The translations under genes and the position numbers were made by a program. DNA of 64,000 nucleotides, taken from contig JAIOHM010000213.1 in assembly GCA_019912965.1 (NCBI GenBank), positions 62,001-126,000 of the forward strand, read 5' to 3'. Position 1 is the first letter of the stretch. Every line of letters starts with the position of its first letter. This document shows positions 45,148-54,223 of the stretch, piece after piece. Below the pieces are notes generated by a model that was not told where the DNA came from, did no database searches, and worked only from the letters and a program-made list of their open reading frames with translations. The DNA comes from Anaerolineae bacterium (lineage in GTDB: Bacteria; Chloroflexota; Anaerolineae; Aggregatilineales; Phototrophicaceae).

Positions 45148-45354
45148 TCAAATGGTTAAGCGTAAAATTCCAAGCATCTTACTTATGAAGTAAACCAACA
45201 CGAGGCCAAAACTTACGACGACTTGTGCTATAGGATACGATAGTAATGATAATAGGAAGTCGAAAGTCCACCATTTATACAATCTAACAAGACTAGAGAT
45301 ATTCCGATTCTTGGTTCTTAACCAAAAAAGGAAATAGGCCACTGCCGTCGCCAA
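45148..45354 (-). CDS. Small hydrophobic protein, doubtful
   Basis: A 68-aa frame with two or three hydrophobic segments (MATAVAYFLFWL, then WWTFDFLLSLL and IAQVVVSFGLVLVYFISKML) and a TTG start. It would be a small membrane protein. It lies in a 760-base low-GC gap between the resolvase remnant and the LysM gene. Confidence 0.35.
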   Translation of the reverse strand: MATAVAYFLFWLRTKNRNISSLVRLYKWWTFDFLLSLLSYPIAQVVVSFGLVLVYFISKMLGILRLTI

Positions 45355-45372
45355 ATATAAGTAATAAATATA

Positions 45373-45516
45373 TCAACATAATAATTTTTTCCAGAGATCC
45401 AGCGGAAGATTACGATATTCACCATATCCATACACATGGATTGACGCAAGATTTATTCCGATGAGAAAAAGAGATAAAAACAATAAGAATCTTTCAATGT
45501 AAATTTTTCCATTCAT
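45373..45516 (-). CDS. Very small membrane or exported peptide, doubtful
   Basis: A 47-aa frame with an ATG start: positively charged start, then FLLFLSLFLIGINLASI as a single membrane or signal segment, then a Tyr/Gly-rich tail. It is directly upstream of the 45148-45354 frame on the same strand, so the two may be one bicistronic unit or one broken gene. The rest of 45022-45783 shows no gene. Confidence 0.3.
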   Translation of the reverse strand: MNGKIYIERFLLFLSLFLIGINLASIHVYGYGEYRNLPLDLWKKLLC

Positions 45517-45783
45517 AAAATTGTATTGTGCAAAAATACTATAACAATTGCAATTGCGGTAAAGTAGGTGATGAATTCATCACCTACTTGTCCCATTCTA
45601 TCAACATTGTACATGATGGACTTCCCACATTAATTTGCTCCCATACAAGGAATAATCTATTTTTCCACTCAGCTTGCCCAAGAATCCTGTGATAGAATCC
45701 GAGACAGGATTAACATAGGAAGATGGCTGAAGGAATATTTTGGCAGTAGTATAAATCAGCGTAGCAAGGGTTTCAGGTGAAAC

Positions 45784-46506
45784 CTAACTACCCCAAGTAC
45801 AGGCTACATCAGTACTGTTGAGGTCATCAAAAATACCATTGCCAGCGATCATGCAAATTTCGTCATAAGACTTCTTTGACGGACTAATGAGGTACAAACC
45901 ATTGTCAATCCACTGAAAAACAGTTGGTATTGCACCTTGTACCCAGTTGAACACATTTATATATTGTTCCGCTGAAAGTCTGAAAGGTTTAACATCTGTT
46001 GTTCCAAGTTTTGGTTTATTTGGAGTGCTGTATGCATAGACTCCCTCTACTGGTTGGTAGGCAGATATGAGACGAGATGCGAACACTTTTTGAGAAAGAT
46101 TCACAGCACCGTATTTGTACTGACCTGCTGAAGCATAAAACTGAGCTCCACTGCAATTATCTCCCGATCTGTATGTCCCGCCCCCACCTGATTTCATCAA
46201 GATATCATGATTTGTACCGCACGAAGTAGTATTTGACCATGATACATTTGCGACATTAGCTGCACTACGTCCCGGAATATTCAATATCTGTCCAGCATAA
46301 ATGCGGTTCGGGTCAGAAATGATGTTACGGTTAACATTGTAAATCTCCCGCCAACGGTTCCCATCGCCATAAACCTGCTGGGCAGCAGGCATATTTCCAG
46401 TGTCCAAGAAGGTCTGAATGTTGAGCAAATTCTGCCGCAGGGCGTCGTAGGTTGCGCTGGTCTCACCCGTCGCACTCACTCTTTTTCCAAGCAGGATTTC
46501 TACCAC
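45784..46506 (-). CDS. LysM-domain protein
   Basis: A 240-aa protein. A LysM motif (about residues 45-80: VYGDGNRWREIYNVNRNIIS, then NRIYAGQILNIP) suggests glycan binding. The rest is rich in Ser, Asn and Tyr with cysteines (SCGTNHD, NCSGAQ, CMIAGN), consistent with a secreted or cell-wall protein. No clear signal peptide is in the chosen frame (GTG start), so the export route is unknown. It stands alone. Confidence 0.6.
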   Translation of the reverse strand: MVEILLGKRVSATGETSATYDALRQNLLNIQTFLDTGNMPAAQQVYGDGNRWREIYNVNRNIISDPNRIYAGQILNIPGRSAANVANVSWSNTTSCGTNHDILMKSGGGGTYRSGDNCSGAQFYASAGQYKYGAVNLSQKVFASRLISAYQPVEGVYAYSTPNKPKLGTTDVKPFRLSAEQYINVFNWVQGAIPTVFQWIDNGLYLISPSKKSYDEICMIAGNGIFDDLNSTDVACTWGS

Positions 46507-46935
46507 ACCTTAGTCACCCATTGGTTTATTATTCAGCATAATCTACGTATGACTTCATCCCGTACTATCTGACCACTACCGATAAATAAACAGAACAAAA
46601 ATGGCTCGTTCATCGTTTTTGAAACATAGAACTTGAGCAATCAGAATGGCAATAATAGCTTCAATGTGAGATAAAACGGTTGGTTCCACATCAATTCCAG
46701 CAGGTTCAAAACGGATACAGTATAATTTGGTAGAGAATGCATAATCAAAGTTATAGGGAATAGTGTATGTTAGGATCAGGGAGTAGTGTAAAATACACTA
46801 ATTCAATATTAGCGGTTTTATCATAGTGATAATATGCTGCTGGAATGTAAAAGCTTCAATTTTCAATAACACATTGAGGGTATATTTTCTTATGTAATGT
46901 GTTGCAGCAGCACAATACTGAATGGAGTAATTTAT
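46507..46935. other. Noncoding control region
   Basis: About 430 AT-rich bases between the LysM gene and the membrane protein at 46936. GGAG lies nine bases before the ATG at 46936. I see no RNA gene or repeat array. Confidence 0.4.
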
Positions 46936-48186
46936 ATGAACATTTCAGATTACTTCGTACTAGTTCTTAGTCTGGGGCCGCTAAAGATAATTTATGATGT
47001 TGGAGTATGGGCCTTCATAATAATTCGTTTCCGCTATTTCGTTCACAATCGATATGACAATCTTTTGTCAAGCATCTATCTTGCTGCATTATTCTCTGCA
47101 ATTTATGCCTCTTCTCTAGGATTTGTGATCGATATTGTCATTGACGAATATGACAGTGAGTTTCGAATCCTCTCAGCAGTGGTGGCTGGCTATTTTTTTA
47201 CGCGATTAGCATTGGCATTTCAAACTCATTATAACTCCAGTTTGTTTTTAAGCGACAATAAACTGATAAACCGACTAAACTTTGGCTGGCTAGCTTTTGC
47301 GATTATAAGTTTCATTATTCTAGAAGCGTTTCTAGGACAACCTGCGGTTTTGGATCTTCACACAGAAGGTTTTAATATTAACGGGAATCAGTATTTAGGG
47401 GTTGGTAGAGCGGTGGTTCGATCTTATCTTGTCTTTACTATAACCTATTGTTGTCTAGCATTGATACGATATATTAAGCTATCTCCAGCAAGAGATGCTC
47501 GCTTTCGTTTACGTGCATGGAGTGGATTAGGTGTCCTTGTAACATCGGGTATTCACTACCTAGTTATAGCAATATGCAGTCTTCTGGCTGGCTTTTTCCC
47601 AGATCAACAGAATTTAGTATCTTCTGGATATGAACAGTTTGCAATAATAAATTTAATTATTGCTGGGATTTCTGTAGTTATACTTGCAAGCCCACGTAGC
47701 ATATTAGACAGAATAGCTAATGGCTATAAAAGAATACAAAATTATATCAAGTTTGGAAAACTGGATTGGCTGCGTTATGAGCTTGCTAAAGCATCTTTTC
47801 AAATGATTGGAACAAAAACAGGTTTACCATTTGTTATATTTATGCGTACTCAAGATCAGACCTATCAGATAAGCCAAGCGGTTATCGCTATCAGTGATTG
47901 CCGACGTCTATTATTGCCGTATGTATCACAGCATGATTTGAAACAAAGTATTGAAAAAGCTCAGAAACGTCAGGATTATCGGAATAGATACTCGGTAGTT
48001 GTATTAACTGAGGCAGTCGCATTAACACTAGCTATAGAAAAGTCAAAAACAGCATTAGAGTCTCCGCAGGCGGGTAGTTTTATCTTTCAAACAGAATTTC
48101 CGGCAAAGACGCTAGATGAGTTGATTGATTTTTTTTCGGAAGTAAGTGATGCAATGAAATGGCTTCGAACGAACAAAAACAGATGA
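46936..48186 (+). CDS. Multi-spanning membrane protein with cytoplasmic C-terminal domain
   Basis: A 416-aa protein with about seven membrane segments in the first 270 residues, starting with VLVLSLGPLKIIYDVGVWAF, and a soluble C-terminal domain of about 140 residues (TGLPFVIFMRTQDQTYQISQ, then AISDCRRLLLPYVSQ). The layout resembles the DUF6545/MAB_1171c type, whose genes often occur with XRE and ImmA/IrrE-type peptidases; a small HExxH peptidase is encoded at 53672. This is a tentative comparison. It starts at 46936 because GGAG precedes that ATG. Confidence 0.5.
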   Translation: MNISDYFVLVLSLGPLKIIYDVGVWAFIIIRFRYFVHNRYDNLLSSIYLAALFSAIYASSLGFVIDIVIDEYDSEFRILSAVVAGYFFTRLALAFQTHYNSSLFLSDNKLINRLNFGWLAFAIISFIILEAFLGQPAVLDLHTEGFNINGNQYLGVGRAVVRSYLVFTITYCCLALIRYIKLSPARDARFRLRAWSGLGVLVTSGIHYLVIAICSLLAGFFPDQQNLVSSGYEQFAIINLIIAGISVVILASPRSILDRIANGYKRIQNYIKFGKLDWLRYELAKASFQMIGTKTGLPFVIFMRTQDQTYQISQAVIAISDCRRLLLPYVSQHDLKQSIEKAQKRQDYRNRYSVVVLTEAVALTLAIEKSKTALESPQAGSFIFQTEFPAKTLDELIDFFSEVSDAMKWLRTNKNR

Positions 48187-48426
48187 TTTTATGTGTATTG
48201 TAAAAAAACTAACATCCGGAGCTGGTCGAGAACATTAAATCAAAATAATACAAATATAAATATCATGTTAAATATAGATTGATTATTAAATATCCCTATT
48301 CCATTTCACTGGAACTGTTGAAATGTGAAATCAATATAAGAGAGTTCCGGAAATGGAAATAGCTTTTTGATCATCAGATACAATCCCAACTAAATATGAT
48401 GTAACTATTGGTACAAATATTTACAG

Positions 48427-50850
48427 TTATGTATCATATGCACATCGAAATCCAATGTTGAACTGACTTTCTGCGGGATTGCCATAGTAGCGTGTGGCTC
48501 CTTTAGCTCCAGGTAGATTGTCAAAAGCCCATGATCCGCCTCTTAGACACCTGCTCCCATTAATATTGCTATGTTCCGTTTTATTGAGATCAAAAGGATA
48601 AGGTAAATATAGGGAAGATAACCATTCCCACGTATTTCCCGCCAAGTCTGCTATTTGCCAATCATTAATACCCTTTGGATACATTCCAACTGGGCTGGTT
48701 CGAAATAAATATTCACCATGAAATAGGTTTGCTGCATCTTCTCTGAAATCATCTCCCCATGGATAAATTTGCTTACGGTGTTTGATTTTGCTGTATGTTG
48801 CTAAATATTCCCATTCCGCCTCGTTTAGCAAACGTCCTCTTTTCCACCGGGCATAAGCATTTGCTTCATACCATGAGACACCAATTACTGGACAATTGGG
48901 TGAGTCAAAACGTGGATTATGCCAGAAAGCAGGTTGACTTCGACCAGTAAGATATACCCACTCCCAACCTTCAGGTGTCCAAAGTTCCCTTTGCTTATAT
49001 CCATTGTCATTAATGAATTTATTAAAATCGTAATTTGTCACTAAGTATTTATCAACATAAAAATCATTAATTGATACAAGGCAGGATATATATTCATCGC
49101 CTAAGTAAAACTGATCAAGTCCAGTCACATAGATTTTAGAGTCATTGTCTAGCCGCACATCGCCCAGTATTCCCAGCCAATAACCTGCAGTAAATCGAAT
49201 TCGAACAGATCTCTCTGGATCAATGAGAAGCGTCTGTAAGCGTTCTTTTGTTTGGGGCAAAATGCCTACATCAACTGGTTTTTCCAACAGGGTTAACAAA
49301 TCAGCGACAAGAAAAGTATTAATATTGAGCAATTCATTAAAGAGTTCTGCCGGAGCCCTTGCAATCCCGATAAGCATTCTGAGAGAGTTAAAATGCTCTA
49401 CCCTTGGCAGAATTGGGAGTGGAGCATCCCATGGAATCTCTTCAGTTTGCGGATCTGTAAAAATGGGAGATCGCAAAAAGCTACTTTCTCGAACTTGAGC
49501 GCTATTAATTTTCATTGTGGATATCCAAGATGAGTAGGTTGGTTTGTCAAATTCATTGATTTGAAGGGCACTAAGATATGATTGAAGCATGTTATGGGAA
49601 AAACTATACTTTGTTTTTGATCCCTCAATAGATTTATTCAGAATCCCAGCGCGCCAAGCGATTTCTAGAGACTTTGACTCAGCCTCGGTTGTTGGAAATA
49701 GTTTATCTTTTGAGCCCCAAGTTGAATTAAATGCTAGGGTCGACAAATCACGTATAATTTGGTCGATCCCATTATTAAATTCGTGCGAAGATAAAATCTC
49801 GCGCTCAAGCATTGTACGGGTGAATTTGGCAGATAGTTCCGCCAAATTATCTAAGGCAATTGGCGAATCGGAATATGAATAGAGTAGCATAAGGAGGGTG
49901 TAAGGAATTTTGGCTGCCCAAAGCAGCTCATTTGGCTTTTCGCCTTCGAAAAGCAACTGATGAAGTTCAGTGGCTCGAGCTTCTGTATAGTGCCAAGTAC
50001 GACAGTATCGTCTCATTAGCTCAAGGGCTCGTTCTGGATTTAATGGTTGAACGACAGCATTAAAAATTCCCATGTTTGATTGTAGTGAATGTAACTGTGT
50101 TGCAAATAAAAATTTATTTCCCGAATTAGAAGCAGCAAGATTGTATAATTCGGTAACAAGATGTGATCGATCCTTCGCAGGGACTCGATCCAGGTTGTCA
50201 ACGAGTAACACTGCCTGTTTTCGTTTGAGATATACCTCGAAATCGAGTCCAACTGAAGAACCAATCCACCTAGCATTGATAAAACTAGATATGTCACTGT
50301 TTTTTTCAAAATCACTTGCATCAATAAAAATCGGTAGTCGAGGCGAGTTGTGTCCTAGTCCTGTGTAAGTTGGAGCAGTTCCATGTAAAGAACTTAAAGT
50401 ACTGCGGGCTACATCAAGAGCTAGTTTCGATAATAATGTGCTTTTTCCGGATCCTGTTTCTCCTGTGAGCAACCATTGAGATCCAATCAAAAACAATTGC
50501 TCTACAGACTCCAAAATGCTAGGTGGTGAACTACTAGCTTTGGGAGAGGATTTGAGAAAACGGAACTCTGGAGGTATAGCGGATGATGCAGGATCCGACA
50601 CACTTTGATGGGTATCAATTGAGAGACTTAATGGTACAAAAAGACTATCCAATTCTGAAAACTCGCTGATAAGATGAGTCAAATACGAAATTTCAAGTTC
50701 ACGAATGGGTACCCTTCCCTCAATATAATAGAAATTATTATAATATTTATTAATATCCCTTCCCGCGACGTCCCGTATTGATCCCGAGAAAATATTTCGT
50801 TCACCAAAGCTAATTGAGGAGTTGGATTTTTTGCCAAATAGAGGATTCAT
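48427..50850 (-). CDS. NACHT-type STAND ATPase fused to an FGE-sulfatase domain
   Basis: An 807-aa protein (ATG at 50850; the frame extends ten codons further to a TTG). Residues 10-42 hold a short motif: ISFGERNIFSGSI, then RDVAGRDINKYYN. The NACHT ATPase follows (about 115-330): LLTGETGSGKSTLLSKLA, IFIDASD, and VLLVDNLDRVP. After a helical stretch (330-600), the last 200 residues are an FGE-sulfatase (C-lectin-like) domain: FYVDKYLVTNYDFNKFI, PVIGVSWYEANAYARW, LLNEAEWEYLA, WGDD, LAGNTWEWLSS, RCLRGGSW, NIGFRCA. NACHT proteins act as ligand-triggered immune switches. The gene 33 bases upstream (50884) encodes a membrane protein with two copies of the same N-terminal motif. Confidence 0.8.
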   Translation of the reverse strand: MNPLFGKKSNSSISFGERNIFSGSIRDVAGRDINKYYNNFYYIEGRVPIRELEISYLTHLISEFSELDSLFVPLSLSIDTHQSVSDPASSAIPPEFRFLKSSPKASSSPPSILESVEQLFLIGSQWLLTGETGSGKSTLLSKLALDVARSTLSSLHGTAPTYTGLGHNSPRLPIFIDASDFEKNSDISSFINARWIGSSVGLDFEVYLKRKQAVLLVDNLDRVPAKDRSHLVTELYNLAASNSGNKFLFATQLHSLQSNMGIFNAVVQPLNPERALELMRRYCRTWHYTEARATELHQLLFEGEKPNELLWAAKIPYTLLMLLYSYSDSPIALDNLAELSAKFTRTMLEREILSSHEFNNGIDQIIRDLSTLAFNSTWGSKDKLFPTTEAESKSLEIAWRAGILNKSIEGSKTKYSFSHNMLQSYLSALQINEFDKPTYSSWISTMKINSAQVRESSFLRSPIFTDPQTEEIPWDAPLPILPRVEHFNSLRMLIGIARAPAELFNELLNINTFLVADLLTLLEKPVDVGILPQTKERLQTLLIDPERSVRIRFTAGYWLGILGDVRLDNDSKIYVTGLDQFYLGDEYISCLVSINDFYVDKYLVTNYDFNKFINDNGYKQRELWTPEGWEWVYLTGRSQPAFWHNPRFDSPNCPVIGVSWYEANAYARWKRGRLLNEAEWEYLATYSKIKHRKQIYPWGDDFREDAANLFHGEYLFRTSPVGMYPKGINDWQIADLAGNTWEWLSSLYLPYPFDLNKTEHSNINGSRCLRGGSWAFDNLPGAKGATRYYGNPAESQFNIGFRCAYDT

Positions 50851-50883
50851 AACGTCACATCCCGCACGATTCAAAATCAATTA

Positions 50884-51264
50884 TTAGCGTCGGTTCCACT
50901 TATTAATGTTGCGACCAACAATATTACGGATCTTTCCTTTAAATACATTCCCATCACCCATATAAACCCCTGGTGTTTTCGCTGTATCTTTTTCATTCTG
51001 TGGTTGATTTTCTCGATCTATATTAATATCCTGGCCAGCGATGTCTTTAACATCGCTCTCATAACTATTGTATTGCCCTAAATCCACCCCTACAGTTTTG
51101 CTAGAATCTTCTTGTTGCTGTTTATTCTCAGTTTCAATATCAAGACTCATGCCTGGTAAACGCAATTTATGTCTGATAACCTGATTCTTGATTATTGCGA
51201 AGAGAGAAATGACAATAAGCAGCACAACAACTATCGTTAGTGCTAATACAGTTAGCTCTGACAT
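50884..51264 (-). CDS. Small membrane protein with two copies of the NACHT-partner motif
   Basis: A 126-aa protein (ATG at 51264 with AGAGG seven bases upstream). Residues about 6-25 are one membrane helix (VLALTIVVVLLIVISLFAII). The rest is polar and carries two related 27-residue units, about 40 apart: residues 56-82 (KTVGVDLGQYNS, then DIAGQDINI) and 96-122 (KTPGVYMGDGN, then NIVGRNINK). The NACHT protein downstream carries a third copy. This two-plus-one layout matches NLR-associated amyloid signalling, in which an NLR templates a membrane-active effector. No enzyme motif is present. The genes are 33 bases apart or less on one strand, so they are co-transcribed. Confidence 0.65.
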   Translation of the reverse strand: MSELTVLALTIVVVLLIVISLFAIIKNQVIRHKLRLPGMSLDIETENKQQQEDSSKTVGVDLGQYNSYESDVKDIAGQDINIDRENQPQNEKDTAKTPGVYMGDGNVFKGKIRNIVGRNINKWNRR

Positions 51265-51323
51265 AATCCAACCTCTCAAATCCTTAACAGATGCAAAATG
51301 ATTTTGATGCCAAATCTACTACA

Positions 51324-52121
51324 TCATCTATGCGATGATATTACCATGAGAAATAGAGGCGATATCAATGCCCAAACTAGTATCCACAAGAAACATAAAT
51401 CGAACACCAAAAATATTTGGTTAGTAAGAACACTAACTGTTATGGATGCCATAATAGTTAGTATCGCTACAATGATCATAAGCCGCATAGAACGTATGTG
51501 TATGCCAGCTCGGTTTGGATATTGGATTGGCAGTAGTTGAAGTACAGTAGAAGCAAGAACTAGGAAAAATGGCGTTGGAGTAGAGATGGTGAGTTCAAAT
51601 AAGGTGGAATTCAGAAAAACAACGATTAATATACCTGCAGGTGCTCGTGCAAGTCCAGTGCGGTCAAATTTGGTGCGTGTTGGCCGTGTCGATGCTATAG
51701 CGAATCGAATGCCTCCAGCAATAGGATATGTTGCAAGCACAAACCAACTGTATTCAACAGCTTTGGCAGCCAAACCAACATACAATAATACAGCAGATGC
51801 AATTGAGTACAACAAAAAGTCACATATGCCGTCGTAATAGCGTCCAAATTCATTCGCGGTTTTTGTAAATCGAGCGATGAAACCATCTAAGAGGTCACAG
51901 AGCATTCCAAGAAAAAAGAAGACAGTTGCTCTTTGCAATACATGGTTCTCAAGCACCAATATAGCTGCTATAGCACTCAAAAGACCTAGGGACGTTATTA
52001 TGTCTTTGATGTACCCAATAATCCAATGCCTATCAATGTGTTCGGTCCGGCTTGATGGCTGATTACTTCGGTTTCTATTGGGTTCATAGTGGTCAATTGA
52101 GTTTTGATCCAACGATATCAT
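51324..52121 (-). CDS. CDP-alcohol phosphatidyltransferase
   Basis: A 265-aa integral membrane enzyme. The CDP-alcohol motif is intact: CDLLDGFIAR, then FGRYYDGICDF (pattern D-x2-D-G-x2-A-R, then G-x3-D-x3-D) at residues about 70-105. It condenses a CDP-linked lipid or alcohol with an alcohol acceptor; which product (phosphatidylglycerophosphate or another) cannot be told. Its start overlaps the 3' end of the acyltransferase gene upstream by 29 bases, so the two form one operon. Further membrane helices follow to the C-terminus. Confidence 0.8.
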   Translation of the reverse strand: MISLDQNSIDHYEPNRNRSNQPSSRTEHIDRHWIIGYIKDIITSLGLLSAIAAILVLENHVLQRATVFFFLGMLCDLLDGFIARFTKTANEFGRYYDGICDFLLYSIASAVLLYVGLAAKAVEYSWFVLATYPIAGGIRFAIASTRPTRTKFDRTGLARAPAGILIVVFLNSTLFELTISTPTPFFLVLASTVLQLLPIQYPNRAGIHIRSMRLMIIVAILTIMASITVSVLTNQIFLVFDLCFLWILVWALISPLFLMVISSHR

Positions 52122-52746
52122 CTCTTTTCTTTATTCGCCGCTCAGTTCCCGACATGAGGCGTTGAATGTTTTCTAAGTGTCGTATTACTAAAAAAGCTCC
52201 AATTGCTATAGCAAAAGTTGTATAGTTAGAAGATAGCTTGCCTATTAGCGACAAGATAATTACTATAGCGCAACAGACTCCAATTCCAACTAAAACCCCC
52301 AAAGAAACATATCGGCTTATACGAGTAACAATGAGAGTGATTAGCATGCCTCCAAGCAGAGCTATTGGGGATACTAGGAGCAAGGCTCCTGCTGCTACTG
52401 CTACACTTCTTCCACCATGCCACTTCCCGGTTTTCAGTTTGAGAAAAACGGACCAGCTATGACCACTTAGAGTCGCAAGTGACAGGATCAACTCGATTTG
52501 ATTATTTGTATCTGGGAACTGCCTCGCTATGGCTATCGCTATGACCCCTTTTGTTGCATCGATGAGGAATACAGGAATAGCATATTTAGGGCCAGCCAAA
52601 CGCCACAAATTAGTGGAGCCAATTTTGCCACTACCAAAGGAGAGGATATCAAGTTGCAAGAAACTACTTGCAATATAGCCGGTCGGTACTGAACCGACTA
52701 CATAAAAAGCCAATATAAAGACCAAAATATTACTTGCTGAAAACAT
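52093..52746 (-). CDS. plsY: PlsY-like glycerol-3-phosphate acyltransferase
   Basis: A 217-aa membrane protein with the PlsY motifs: VGSVPTGYI near residue 16, GSGKIGSTNL near 38 (normally GSGNIGATN), and HSWSVFLKLKTGKWHGGRS near 96 (normally GHNWPVFLKFKGGKGVAT). The second and third motifs deviate, so this is a divergent member. It transfers an acyl group from acyl-phosphate to glycerol-3-phosphate, the first step of phospholipid synthesis. Its neighbours are a CDP-alcohol phosphatidyltransferase and an alpha/beta hydrolase. Confidence 0.75.
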   Translation of the reverse strand: MFSASNILVFILAFYVVGSVPTGYIASSFLQLDILSFGSGKIGSTNLWRLAGPKYAIPVFLIDATKGVIAIAIARQFPDTNNQIELILSLATLSGHSWSVFLKLKTGKWHGGRSVAVAAGALLLVSPIALLGGMLITLIVTRISRYVSLGVLVGIGVCCAIVIILSLIGKLSSNYTTFAIAIGAFLVIRHLENIQRLMSGTERRIKKRDDIVGSKLN

Positions 52747-52821
52747 AGTGCGATCTAATCTGTTTTGCCAAGTTCAAGTGTTTGTTGGAGCATAACCATA
52801 AGGCAATCAGATTAGAACACT

Positions 52822-53604
52822 TTAGTGGCTTTGTACAAAAGTCAATATTGTTTCCCAAACCTTTTCCCTTTCAATATCCAAAGTAAGCATATGACCAGAA
52901 TTTTCAAACCAAAGCAGCCGCTTGTCTGAGGTACCTAGAAGATTGTAAAGTTCTTCCGCCCCATTTTGGGGCGCAATGCGATCAAATCGACCTTGAAGCA
53001 ATAGTACTGGCACAACAATCTTTCCTGCGGTTTTTTGAGTAAGTACTGTTATGTAAGGAATCCACCGTAAACACTTTGTTGGGACCTTGGGATATGCTCT
53101 AAGCACGTAAGGAGGAGCAAATGCATTAGGATTTGTACCTTTACTAATTACATACCACTTAATGAAAATTCTGGCGATAGGTAATACTATGCTGGAGAGG
53201 AAGCTTGGATGAATCATTGTTGATGAAAGGGAGACAACGCCAGCAATTGACTCATTTAGGGTTAACTGAAGTGAAATCAGTCCTCCCATTGAATGTCCTA
53301 CGCAGAAAATGCGATCACACTTTTTCTCCAATCGCCTCAAACCCTGCCGTGCAGATTCAATCCAGTCTGGGAGGCCAGTCGTTTCCATATCCTTTTCTGT
53401 CGTACCATGACCTGCAAGTCGTACTCCCATAACAGTGTAACCATTGGAATTTAAGTAATCCCCGAGTCCTCGCATTTCTGGCGGACTAGAACTGAAACCA
53501 TGTATTAACAAAACTCCAGTATTTCCCCCCGGAAAATAAAACTCATTAGTATCATCGAACGCGGGTTTATCAAGAAATGCGTTTGTTTGCGTTTGTTGAT
53601 TCAT
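52822..53604 (-). CDS. Alpha/beta hydrolase (lysophospholipase/carboxylesterase-like)
   Basis: A 260-aa hydrolase. The oxyanion-hole segment VLLIHGFSSSP is near residue 30, the nucleophile elbow GHSMGG near 93, an acid in QGRFDRIAP near 205, and the histidine in NSGHMLTLD near 240. I chose the ATG at 53604 because GGAGGGG stands just before it; the frame upstream adds seven residues. It probably hydrolyses a lipid or ester, in keeping with its lipid-gene neighbours, but the substrate is unknown. Confidence 0.75.
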   Translation of the reverse strand: MNQQTQTNAFLDKPAFDDTNEFYFPGGNTGVLLIHGFSSSPPEMRGLGDYLNSNGYTVMGVRLAGHGTTEKDMETTGLPDWIESARQGLRRLEKKCDRIFCVGHSMGGLISLQLTLNESIAGVVSLSSTMIHPSFLSSIVLPIARIFIKWYVISKGTNPNAFAPPYVLRAYPKVPTKCLRWIPYITVLTQKTAGKIVVPVLLLQGRFDRIAPQNGAEELYNLLGTSDKRLLWFENSGHMLTLDIEREKVWETILTFVQSH

Positions 53605-53671
53605 CAAACCCCTCCCTAAATCCATTAATCAATATATAAGAATTGTTAAATTAAATAAAGTTTGGCATTCT

Positions 53672-54160
53672 TTAATCTAAATCCATCTTTTCAAGTGTAG
53701 CTTCTGTTCCTTGCCGTTCAGGGATTAAGCGCTGCATTAAACCAACTGCGAGCTGATCAACTTGTCCTTCGTCTGTCGAACGTGTCATACGTCTTAATAG
53801 CACATTTTTGGCAGCTTCTGAATACTTAGCATTAGTTTTCTTGATGGCTTCAATTACAGTCCGCTCCTCTTCCCCATTAAGTCCTTCACCTTTGTCAGCC
53901 CGCACGATATGTGTTATCTCATGGATAATTATTAATTGCTGATGCGCGATGGGTGTACCATCTGCATAGAAAATATATATGCCCTCATTTCCATGTAGAC
54001 ATGCACCAGTAATCTGAGGTGGAAAATGCCAAGACGCTACGAAAATTTCCTTCCCCACAAACTTTTTTACATTCTGTAGTAGGAGAGTAAAAGTGAATCT
54101 GGGAGGTAATTCTAGATCTGTTATGATCTGGCCAATTTCTTTTTCTACATCCATAGACAC
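53672..54160 (-). CDS. Small HExxH metallopeptidase-like protein
   Basis: A 162-aa protein with HEITH near residue 80 in a hydrophobic context (LIIIHEITHIVRAD) and an acidic helix further on (EEERTVIEAIKK). It resembles ImmA/IrrE-type or other small zinc peptidases. It is in the middle of the minus-strand lipid/kinase operon. GTG start; an ATG two codons in is the alternative. The substrate is not known. Confidence 0.55.
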   Translation of the reverse strand: MSMDVEKEIGQIITDLELPPRFTFTLLLQNVKKFVGKEIFVASWHFPPQITGACLHGNEGIYIFYADGTPIAHQQLIIIHEITHIVRADKGEGLNGEEERTVIEAIKKTNAKYSEAAKNVLLRRMTRSTDEGQVDQLAVGLMQRLIPERQGTEATLEKMDLD

Positions 54161-54223
54161 CTATTCGTGGTCTCGGTGGTCTAGTCCCAGAAGGTGGGTG
54201 CTGACCCAAATAACATTTGGCCG

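Noticed and set aside
48427-51264. A diversity-generating retroelement target (FGE-sulfatase domain)
   Set aside because: No reverse transcriptase, template repeat or variable-repeat pair is visible in the window.
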